Origin: an uncultured Micrococcales bacterium
GTDB lineage: Bacteria; Actinomycetota; Actinomycetes; S36-B12; UBA10799
DNA: 10,987 bases
Reading direction: 5' to 3'
Assembly (NCBI GenBank): GCA_937952095.1
Contig: CALFYG010000239.1
Location: 1-10,987, forward strand
Below, one piece after another: positions 5,122 to 10,987 of this stretch. Under the pieces are notes generated by a model that worked only from the letters and a program-made list of their open reading frames with translations, ran no database searches and was not told where the DNA came from. Both the position numbers and the translations under genes were made by a program. The first letter of the stretch is position 1, and each line of letters opens with the position of its first letter.

Positions 5122-6660
5122 GTGACCGTCGCCTTGACCGCCGAGCAACGCCGATTCGTGGCCGGCGTGTGCCTCATCGTCGGTGGGTTCGTGATGGTCA
5201 CTGCCTCGTACAACTACATCCTCAACCCGATGCTCGAAGGCCTGAACGCCAGCGAGGGCCAGACCTCCCTGTTGCGGCAACTGCCGTCGATCGCTGCTCT
5301 GCTCGTCGTCTTCCTCGGCGGTGTCCTCGGCGATCGCTACGGAGACCGGAAGGTCCTGCGGATCGCGAGCGTACTGTTCCTCGTGGGGTGCGCACTGGTC
5401 GCGTTCGCGCCCGTGTTCGCCGTCGCCTCCCTGGGCCTGGTGATGGAGAGCATCGCCGCCTCCGCAGGCGGCGTCATCGCCCTGGGACTGCTCGGCGCAA
5501 AGATCTCCGACCCGCAGCAGCGAGCCTCGGCGTTCTCCGTCTTCGCGATCGTGAGTCCGTTGATATACATGGCCATGCCGATCCTCGCCGGCGTCCTGGT
5601 GGGAGAGCTTTCCTGGCGGTTCGTCGCCGGGATCTGGGCTCTGTGGGGGCTCGTGATGCTGTGGTCCAGCGGCCGCCTGCTCCCGGTTGACGGCAGTGTG
5701 CGTGGCGGCGGCGAGATGGTCACACCCGTGGTCGCCGGCGTCGTCCTTGCCTCCGGCGTTCAAGCCGTCAACATGGCGACCAGCACCGGTCTGACATCCA
5801 CCGACACCCTCATCCGCGCCGGGATCTGCCTCCTCGGCCTGCTTGCCCTTGTGATCCTCTTCCGGCGCCCGGGCAAACGCTCCCTGTCCCTGGATGCCCT
5901 ACGGCGTGGCGGCATGATCATCCTGCTGGCCGTCGTCCTGCTCGTCCCGCTGGCGAACATCTGGTACTACGCGACAGTCGGGTACCAGTACGTGTACGGG
6001 CTGAATGTGCTGCAGACCGCACTGATGATGATCCCGGCGCAGGCCGCCGGCGTCGCAGGCGCGATCGCCACCCGCAAGGTGCTACAGAAGAAGGGAGTCC
6101 GGTTCACCGGAACGGTTGGGCTGATCCTCTTCGCATTCAGCCTGCTGACCGTGCTGACCGTCCAGGAAACCTCGCCGCTGTGGGTTCCCGCGGTCGCGTT
6201 CAGCATCTACGCGATGATGCTCACGGCCACCTCCATCCCGATCACCAACGCGATCATGAACACCGCGGCGCGCGGTGAGGAAGGCAGCGCGTCGGCGTTC
6301 CGGTCGGCGGCCTCCCACCTCGGCAACGCCCTCGGCGTCGTGTTCACCACCTCGATCCTTGTCACCGTGACGACCTTCTCCGCGACCGGGAGCCTCACCG
6401 CCGACGACCTCGCCTCCCAGCAGACGTTGGAGGTGGTCGACGGCATCATCGACGGGGCCACCTCTGAGGAATTGTCGTCGCAGTACTCCGTACCGGTGGA
6501 CGAGGTCGATGCGATCGATGATGACCTGGCGGAGGCGATGATCGACGGGCTGCATGCGGTGGTCGTGGGTGGCGCGCTCATCTCACTGCTGTGCGCGGCA
6601 GGCTTCAACGCCGCGCTGCGTCGTCAGGTACGCGCGAGGGAAACCGCGGCTCACATGTAG
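5122..6660 (+). CDS. MFS transporter, 14-TM DHA2-like drug/metabolite exporter
   Basis: The 512-residue product has about 14 hydrophobic helices, the number typical of DHA2-type proton antiporters. Helix 2 leads into the MFS motif A loop (GGVLGDRYGDRKVLR, about 67-81). The segment after helix 5 (GVLVGELSWRFVAGIWAL) resembles the DHA2 region before helix 6, which usually reads LSWRWIF. An acidic soluble loop (about 425-475, rich in D, E, S) separates helices 13 and 14, as is usual in DHA2 proteins. Efflux of a drug-like or toxic metabolite is inferred; the substrate is unknown. GTG 5122 is chosen because GAGGGGAG (5107-5114) is 7 nt upstream. The stop lies inside the 3' end of the convergent pentapeptide gene (10-bp overlap). 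Confidence 0.88.
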   Translation: MTVALTAEQRRFVAGVCLIVGGFVMVTASYNYILNPMLEGLNASEGQTSLLRQLPSIAALLVVFLGGVLGDRYGDRKVLRIASVLFLVGCALVAFAPVFAVASLGLVMESIAASAGGVIALGLLGAKISDPQQRASAFSVFAIVSPLIYMAMPILAGVLVGELSWRFVAGIWALWGLVMLWSSGRLLPVDGSVRGGGEMVTPVVAGVVLASGVQAVNMATSTGLTSTDTLIRAGICLLGLLALVILFRRPGKRSLSLDALRRGGMIILLAVVLLVPLANIWYYATVGYQYVYGLNVLQTALMMIPAQAAGVAGAIATRKVLQKKGVRFTGTVGLILFAFSLLTVLTVQETSPLWVPAVAFSIYAMMLTATSIPITNAIMNTAARGEEGSASAFRSAASHLGNALGVVFTTSILVTVTTFSATGSLTADDLASQQTLEVVDGIIDGATSEELSSQYSVPVDEVDAIDDDLAEAMIDGLHAVVVGGALISLLCAAGFNAALRRQVRARETAAHM

Positions 6661-7547
6661 GTGAACGTGCAGGGTCCCGCGTGTCCGTCGGGCCAGCACT
6701 TGGTGCCTGTATCCGTGATCGGTACGTCCGCGCCCTTCGGAACCGGCGAGAACGTGGCGTGGCTCAGGTCGGTATAGAACATCCACGAGTTCGTGTAGAT
6801 GTTTCCTCCGAACGAGGCCCGATCGAACTCGGCCGCTGTGAAGTCCGCCTGGTAGAGGTTGTTGTAGAAGAACTTCGGGTTGTGTCCACGGCTCTCTTGG
6901 ATCGAAGCCATCTTGAGGTTGCAGTTGATGAACTGTGCATCGGCGAGATTCGACGATTCCAGGTTGACCCTCTGCAGGTTGAGGCCCTCGAAGGTGCAGC
7001 CCTTCAGATCAGCGCCCTTGTGCAGGTCGCTGGCTGCACAGCCCGGTCCCTGGACCATGACCGGCGCCTGCCGCTTGGCACCCGCCTTCACCTCGACGGT
7101 CTGGAACATCGCCCGATCATGTTGTCCGCTGGTGCCTGCTCTGTCGAAGCGCTGTGTGGCACTGATGCGGATGCTCTTCGCCCGGCCGACCTTCTTCGCC
7201 TTCCGTGTGCCCCAGGTGATGACGAATCCAGTCCTGCCGCGTTTGTCGAGCTTCTTCTGTCGCAGATCGACCTGTCCGAGGGTGGTCACCTGCTGCGACC
7301 CGTCATCGACGCCCGCCCAGACCGTGAAGCGGTTGACACCCTTCTTGAGGGTCTTGGTGTGCCAGCTGATCTCGCCACTGACGCTGCGGCGGTCCTTGGC
7401 CACCTCGGCCGACCTCACCACGATGTACTGCTTGGCGCTGGCCACTGAGAGTGTCGCGGCCGGCGTTATCGCGACGCCGGGTGAAGCGACCACCACTCCC
7501 ATGACGACGGTTCCGACACCTGCCACGACGGCCACGATCCTCTTCAC
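6651..7547 (-). CDS. Secreted pentapeptide-repeat protein
   Basis: The 298-residue product starts with a Sec signal peptide (basic MKRI, hydrophobic VVAGVGTVVMGVVVA, likely cleavage after SPGVA near residue 26). Residues about 38-155 look like an all-beta domain rich in basic residues, of a family I do not recognise. Residues about 178-265 show pentapeptide repeats of A(D/N)LXX type (GADLKGCTFEGLNLQRVNLESSNLADAQF and YQADFTAAEFDRASF, given here by position 179-207 and 232-246), interrupted by about 20 residues, which should build a right-handed quadrilateral beta-helix. Cysteines at 170, 184, 209, 284 and 293 could form disulfides outside the cell. GTG 7547 follows AGGGG by 6 nt; longer in-frame starts would add a hydrophilic stretch before the signal peptide. 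Function is unknown; known members include gyrase-protecting and structural proteins, but secretion argues against a gyrase role. Confidence 0.8.
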   Translation of the reverse strand: MKRIVAVVAGVGTVVMGVVVASPGVAITPAATLSVASAKQYIVVRSAEVAKDRRSVSGEISWHTKTLKKGVNRFTVWAGVDDGSQQVTTLGQVDLRQKKLDKRGRTGFVITWGTRKAKKVGRAKSIRISATQRFDRAGTSGQHDRAMFQTVEVKAGAKRQAPVMVQGPGCAASDLHKGADLKGCTFEGLNLQRVNLESSNLADAQFINCNLKMASIQESRGHNPKFFYNNLYQADFTAAEFDRASFGGNIYTNSWMFYTDLSHATFSPVPKGADVPITDTGTKCWPDGHAGPCTFTYM

Positions 7548-7651
7548 GATCCACCCCTGTTCCTCGCCCTGCCCATGATCCCCCGGCGGCATTGGGCATT
7601 CAGACCTGAGCGATCCGCCGCGGGTCACGCTGCGGGCCCCGATCACAGTCG

Positions 7652-7680
7652 GTGACGAAGTCCGGCGGGGGCGATACGCT
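7652..7680 (+). promoter_or_regulatory. Promoter of the APC permease (leaderless type)
   Basis: GTGACG (7652-7657), 17-nt spacer, TACGCT (7675-7680), then 7 nt to GTG 7688. The spacing makes the message leaderless or nearly so and supports that start. Confidence 0.55.
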
Positions 7681-7687
7681 CACGGCG

Positions 7688-8938
7688 GTGAGCAGTCCAC
7701 AACTCGCACGCAGGCTGTCGACCGGCGATGCGATCATCATCGGCCTCGGCTCGATGGTGGGTGCGGGTGTGTTCGCTGCCTTCTCCCCCGCCGCCGCAGC
7801 CGCCGGCGCAGGGCTACTCATCGGGCTCGTCATCGCCGGGATCGTCGCTTTCAGCAACGCCACCGCGTCGGCCCAGTTGGCCGCGCAGTACCCGACCTCG
7901 GGAGGGACCTACATCTACGGCCGGGAACGCCTCGGCCCCTGGTGGGGGTTCCTAGCCGGCTGGGGGTTCGTCGTCGGAAAGACCGCCAGTTGCGCCGCGA
8001 TGGCGTTGACCTTCGCGGCCTACGCGGCGCCGCCGGCATGGAGCAAGCCAGTGGCCATCACCGCAGTCATCGCACTCGCGGCCGTCAACTACCGCGGTGT
8101 CACACGCACCGCGAAGCTCACGAGGATCATCGTGACAATCGTGCTGCTGTCCCTGGCCGTGGTGGTGGCCGCGAGCCTTTTCGGGGGGTCGAGTTCAGCA
8201 CCAAGCACGTGGGACTGGTGGCCGGCAGGCTCGTACGGCGTGCTGCAGTCGGCGGGCCTGCTGTTCTTCGCTTTCGCCGGGTACGCGCGGATCGCCACGA
8301 TGGGCGAGGAGGTGCGCGACCCGCAGCGCACGATCCCCCGCGCGATCCTGATCGCGCTGTTCCTCACGATGGCCATCTACGCCGTGGTGGCGATCTCCGC
8401 CCTGCTCGCGATCGGGCCGGACGGGCTGGCGTCGACCTCGGCGCCACTCGCGCTCGCCGTGACGCAGTCCGGCTGGGAGTGGGCGGCACTGCCGGTACGG
8501 ATAGGCGCGGCGGCCGCAAGCCTGGGTGCGCTGTTGGCGCTGGTGGCCGGCATCGGCCGCACGAGCTTGGCGATGGCACGTCACGACGATCTCCCCCGCT
8601 GGCTGGCGGCGGTGCACCCGCGCTATCACGTTCCGCATCATGCCGAAGTTGCCCTCGCCGTCGTGGTGAGTGGCCTGATCCTGGTGGCGGATCTGCGCAC
8701 AGCGATCGGATTCTCGTCGTTCGGAGTCCTGCTCTACTACCTGATCGCGAACGCCTCGGCCATCACCCAGGACCCGGCCCACCGCCGTTATCCCAAGTGG
8801 CTGCAGGTCGTGGGCGTCGTGGGTTGTGCAGTACTTGTGGTGACGCTGCCCTGGCAGGCCGTCGTCGGCGGGGTGGCGGTGTTCGCCGTCGGGATCGTGT
8901 ATCGCCTGGCACGCCTGCGAACCATCGGGACCGCCTGA
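7688..8938 (+). CDS. APC-superfamily amino acid permease
   Basis: This 416-residue membrane protein has 11-12 predicted helices. The N-terminus (LARRLSTGDAIIIGLGSMVGAGVF) carries the conserved helix-1 Gly-rich motif of APC transporters, which binds the substrate carboxylate and amino group. It is followed by the typical YPTSGGTYIYGRERLGPWWGFLAGW region of helices 2-3 and the GEEVRDPQRTIPRAI motif after helix 6 (about residues 205-219). These are standard for cationic or neutral amino acid/amine permeases; the exact substrate is unknown. GTG 7688 is chosen over upstream codons because a well-formed promoter with TACGCT ends 7 nt before it and upstream residues are not conserved-looking. It is divergent from the pentapeptide gene with a 140-bp shared region. 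Confidence 0.87.
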   Translation: MSSPQLARRLSTGDAIIIGLGSMVGAGVFAAFSPAAAAAGAGLLIGLVIAGIVAFSNATASAQLAAQYPTSGGTYIYGRERLGPWWGFLAGWGFVVGKTASCAAMALTFAAYAAPPAWSKPVAITAVIALAAVNYRGVTRTAKLTRIIVTIVLLSLAVVVAASLFGGSSSAPSTWDWWPAGSYGVLQSAGLLFFAFAGYARIATMGEEVRDPQRTIPRAILIALFLTMAIYAVVAISALLAIGPDGLASTSAPLALAVTQSGWEWAALPVRIGAAAASLGALLALVAGIGRTSLAMARHDDLPRWLAAVHPRYHVPHHAEVALAVVVSGLILVADLRTAIGFSSFGVLLYYLIANASAITQDPAHRRYPKWLQVVGVVGCAVLVVTLPWQAVVGGVAVFAVGIVYRLARLRTIGTA

Positions 8939-8941
8939 CGG

Positions 8942-8950
8942 TTGTCCACA
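8942..8950 (+). promoter_or_regulatory. Single DnaA-box-like site TTGTCCACA
   Basis: TTGTCCACA matches the GC-rich actinobacterial form of the DnaA box. It is alone, 50 bp before the HNH gene, so it is not an origin; it could bind DnaA or be chance. Confidence 0.3.
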
Positions 8951-8988
8951 GATTTGGTCGGTCGTCGTGTCATGTCGCACCCCGGATC

Positions 8989-8994
8989 TAGACT
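8989..8994 (+). promoter_or_regulatory. -10 box (TAGACT) of the DUF222-HNH gene
   Basis: TAGACT is followed by 6 nt and ATG 9001, predicting a leaderless message. No convincing -35 at 16-18 nt. Confidence 0.5.
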
Positions 8995-9000
8995 GGACAC

Positions 9001-10212
9001 ATGTTCGAAATCGGGGGTGTCCAGGGCGAGGGCTCAGGCATGCTCGACGAACTGAAAGCGACTGTCGACCACCTGCAGCAGATGGATCCGCGCAGCGCCG
9101 GACTGGCCGACACCGTCGCAGACATCGCGGTCCTGCACTCCCAGATTCAGCGGCTGCAATCGGTGATGCTCGACCTGATCCGCACCTGTGATGCCGATGG
9201 CGGCCACCACCTCGCCGGCTACGCGACCACAGGCTCGATGCTCACCGACGGGCTGCGGCTGTCACCAGGTCAAGGGCAGGCGATGGTCCAGACCGCCCGC
9301 GCTCTGCATTCCACGTTCGGTACTACCCGGGACGCTCTGGCCGACGGCGAGATCAGCAGTGCCCACGCCACAGCGATCACACGGGCGGCGCGCAAACTGC
9401 CCTCGGACGTTGTGGAAGAGGCGCAGCCTGTGCTCCTGGAGGTGGCACGCGTGGGCTCACCGAGCATGGTGCGGGCCGCAGTGGACCGGATGGCAGAACT
9501 GCTGGAACCCGAGCACTTCGACCGCGACATCGAGAAGGAGCGGGAACGGCGCTACCTCGATGTCTCACAGACGAAGGACGGCTGGTGGGCGGTCGACGGA
9601 CACCTGCCACCTGACATCGGTGCTCGGCTGTCTGCCGCACTCGAGCAGTTCGCGGCAAGCGCCGATCCGTCGGATCTGCGCACCCCGAAACAGCGGCGGG
9701 CCGACGCCATCGCGGACATCTCCGACGCGAGCCTGGATGGACAAACGTCTGGCATCTCCACCGTCACGATCGTGGCCGACGCCGAACGGCTCGACGGCAG
9801 TGGCGCCCGGTGGGACGACACCGGGATGCCGGTCGGGCTGACCAACTTCGCCATGGCCACCTGCCAGAGCCGCATCCAACTCGTGGTCGCCGACCGCAGT
9901 GGCATCGGATGGAGGCCCCTGGCGGTCGGGATGCTCACGCGTTTCGCCACCCCTGCACAGCGGGCCGCACTGCGCATCCGTGACGGCCGCTGCGTCCATC
10001 GGGGCTGCACCCGCAAGCCCAGCCGCTGCCACGCCCACCACGTGATCGACTGGCGCGACGGCGGCGCCACAGACCTGTCCAATCTGGTGCTCCTTTGCGC
10101 CTACCACCACAGGATGGTTCACCTCGGCAGGGCCGAACTGGTGGAAGACCCCGAGAGTCCGGGTCGGCGGATCGCGATACCGCGTCGACGACATACCTCC
10201 ACCGCTGCGTGA
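9001..10212 (+). CDS. DUF222 / 13E12-type protein with C-terminal HNH nuclease domain
   Basis: This is a 403-residue protein. An N-terminal helical DUF222-like region (about 15-300) includes SPGQGQAMVQTARAL and ISSAHATAITRAARKLP; related proteins have G(E/Q)(I/V)S..HA at this point. The HNH module spans about 325-375: C331, C336, H346-H347 (HAHHVIDW), N361 (DLSNLVLLC), C366 and H369/H370 complete the ββα-metal core and a probable structural zinc site. Such proteins occur in many copies in actinobacterial genomes, including the 13E12 family of mycobacteria; their targets are mostly unknown and some may be selfish or homing elements. ATG 9001 fits a TAGACT-N6 leaderless start and an MFE opening common in this family; ATG 9040, 7 nt after GAGGG, is a plausible alternative. 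The catalytic residues look intact. Confidence 0.88.
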   Translation: MFEIGGVQGEGSGMLDELKATVDHLQQMDPRSAGLADTVADIAVLHSQIQRLQSVMLDLIRTCDADGGHHLAGYATTGSMLTDGLRLSPGQGQAMVQTARALHSTFGTTRDALADGEISSAHATAITRAARKLPSDVVEEAQPVLLEVARVGSPSMVRAAVDRMAELLEPEHFDRDIEKERERRYLDVSQTKDGWWAVDGHLPPDIGARLSAALEQFAASADPSDLRTPKQRRADAIADISDASLDGQTSGISTVTIVADAERLDGSGARWDDTGMPVGLTNFAMATCQSRIQLVVADRSGIGWRPLAVGMLTRFATPAQRAALRIRDGRCVHRGCTRKPSRCHAHHVIDWRDGGATDLSNLVLLCAYHHRMVHLGRAELVEDPESPGRRIAIPRRRHTSTAA

Positions 10213-10232
10213 GCCGCGGTATGACTGGTTGG

Positions 10233-10262
10233 TTGATCTTGATGCGGTGTGCGGCGTAGGTT
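10233..10262 (+). promoter_or_regulatory. Promoter of the collagen-like gene (leaderless type)
   Basis: TTGATC (10233-10238), 18-nt spacer, TAGGTT (10257-10262), then 7 nt to ATG 10270. This is the best-formed promoter in the window and has no room for a Shine-Dalgarno sequence. Confidence 0.6.
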
Positions 10263-10269
10263 CGCCTGC

Positions 10270-10860
10270 ATGCGCAAACACATCACCCCGTCGCTGATCA
10301 TCTCGCTGTTGGCGTTGTTCATCGCCACAAGCGGGGCCAGTTACGCCGCTCTGCAGATCCCGAAGAACTCGGTGGGCACCAAACAACTGAAGAAGAATGC
10401 GGTGACGTCCAAGAAGGTGAAGGACCGCAGCCTGCTCGCCAAAGACTTCAAGAACGGGCAACTGCCCCAGGGACCACAAGGCCCGCAAGGACCTCAGGGA
10501 CCGGCTGGCGACTCCGCGCAGGTCCGCGCCTACACGACGCCCGTGGTAGCGACCTCCTTGGTGCTCAGCGGTAGTTTCACCGAGGTGGCGAGCCTCGACC
10601 TGCCGGCCGGGAAGTACGTCGCCATGAGCCGCGTCAACATCGACGGGTCGTCGGTCGACAACGCCGTGATCTGCGGATTCGGTGAGGATGCCGCTCAGAA
10701 CACCACCGTGGGCACGGGCAACATCGCCCTGTCCCAGAACAGCACCTTCACACTGGACAGCCCCGGCACGATCAGCGTCAGCTGCCTCAAGACCGGCAGT
10801 GGAGCCGTCTCGACCTTCCAGCGTTGGATCACCGCCATGAAGGTGAACTCGATCAACTGA
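10270..10860 (+). CDS. Secreted short collagen-like protein
   Basis: The 196-residue product begins with a signal peptide or membrane anchor (MRKHITPSLIISLLALFIATSGASYA). A linker follows with the pattern PKNSVGTKQLKKNAVTSKKVKDRSL (31-55), which I know from many actinobacterial surface proteins where it recurs before collagen-like repeats. Gly-X-Y triplets follow (QGPQGPQGPQGPAG, about 67-80, only four to five triplets). A C-terminal domain of about 110 residues is Ser/Thr/Val-rich and likely a beta-sandwich, with two cysteines that may pair. Such proteins are presumed to trimerise outside the cell; the short collagen stretch probably acts as a trimer-nucleating stalk. The start ATG 10270 is set by the promoter spacing and the signal peptide. 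Function is unknown. Confidence 0.8.
   Translation: MRKHITPSLIISLLALFIATSGASYAALQIPKNSVGTKQLKKNAVTSKKVKDRSLLAKDFKNGQLPQGPQGPQGPQGPAGDSAQVRAYTTPVVATSLVLSGSFTEVASLDLPAGKYVAMSRVNIDGSSVDNAVICGFGEDAAQNTTVGTGNIALSQNSTFTLDSPGTISVSCLKTGSGAVSTFQRWITAMKVNSIN
10465..10506 (+). repeat. Collagen Gly-X-Y coding repeat
   Basis: A 9-bp period of CAGGGACCA/CAAGGCCCG/CAAGGACCT-type units encodes repeated Q-G-P triplets. Third positions differ between units, so this is an older repeat under protein-level selection, not a recent expansion. Confidence 0.7.
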
Positions 10861-10887
10861 CGCGGAGGCGGGCGCACGCCATAGCCT
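10857..10887 (+). promoter_or_regulatory. Putative promoter of the lipoprotein gene (leaderless type)
   Basis: TAGCCT (10882-10887) is followed by 6 nt and GTG 10894. A weak -35, CTGACG (10857-10862), has a 19-nt spacer. Confidence 0.45.
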
Positions 10888-10893
10888 GGAACC

Positions 10894-10987
10894 GTGTGGA
10901 GGGTGGCCGTTGCCTGTCTCGCATTGGCGGCTTGCACGAGCACGACGCCGACGGCAGTGACCGAGGCACGCGACCTCGAAAAGGCTG
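10894..10987 (+). CDS. Putative lipoprotein (3' partial)
   Basis: The frame opens at GTG 10894 and runs off the window after 31 codons. The peptide starts M(V)WRVAVACLALAACTSTTPT: an arginine-containing n-region, a short hydrophobic core and a lipobox L-A-A-C with the acylated cysteine at residue 14, followed by a Thr-rich spacer. This predicts a lipoprotein anchored to the outer face of the membrane. The rest of the protein, and so its role, is outside the window. The start is supported by TAGCCT 6 nt upstream. Confidence 0.65.
   Translation, partial: MWRVAVACLALAACTSTTPTAVTEARDLEKA

Noticed and set aside
4165..5763. Long (532-codon) open frame on the - strand opposite the hydrolase and MFS genes
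   Set aside because: Its translation is low-complexity (rich in His, Asp, Gly, Arg), has no recognisable domain, and lies antisense to two genes with clear motifs. Long antisense frames are expected at this GC content.
1..10987. Search for CRISPR, IS ends, att sites, tRNA, toxin-antitoxin or defence clusters
   Set aside because: None seen. The HNH gene is a stand-alone DUF222-type protein, not part of a recognisable defence operon.

Overview
The window looks like chromosomal DNA from a high-GC actinobacterium (Actinomycetota). The evidence is strong G/C bias at third codon positions, frequent GTG starts, several genes whose start codon lies only 6-7 nt after a TANNNT -10 box (leaderless-type), and families common in that phylum: a DUF222/13E12-type HNH protein, a short collagen-like secreted protein with a KNSVGTKQLKKNAV-type linker, and a YVTN propeller fused to fibronectin III. 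Genus cannot be named from this. There are no rRNA or tRNA genes, CRISPR arrays, transposases or phage genes.

Layout. (1) 1-892: 3' part of a surface protein gene (YVTN propeller repeats, FnIII, basic tail). (2) 1125-2337: a compact + strand cluster of a 59-aa small protein, a MerB-like organomercurial lyase family protein with the C/D/C catalytic residues, and an antibiotic-biosynthesis-monooxygenase-fold (ABM) protein. (3) 2422-3342: EamA/DMT exporter on the - strand. (4) 3343-3697: a regulatory region with a mirrored set of four CCGTTAG sites and then a well-conserved yybP-ykoY (manganese) riboswitch. (5) 3698-5067: a GDT1/UPF0016 manganese exporter that appears to start at AUC, overlapped by an alpha/beta hydrolase gene through an ATGA junction. 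(6) 5122-6660: 14-TM MFS transporter, which overlaps by 10 bp the convergent - strand gene for a secreted pentapeptide-repeat protein (6651-7547). (7) 7688-8938: APC-family amino acid permease. (8) 9001-10212: DUF222-HNH protein. (9) 10270-10860: secreted collagen-like protein. (10) 10894-end: start of a lipoprotein gene.

The best-supported functional unit is the metal module. The predicted Mn2+ riboswitch precedes a predicted Mn2+ exporter with two ELGDKS/T motifs. The hydrolase is translationally linked to that exporter and so may fall under the same control. The riboswitch expression platform shows a hairpin exclusive with P1, plus a second hairpin that covers the Shine-Dalgarno sequence. 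The other genes are mostly single transcription units for transport and cell-surface functions. I see no defence system or mobile element.
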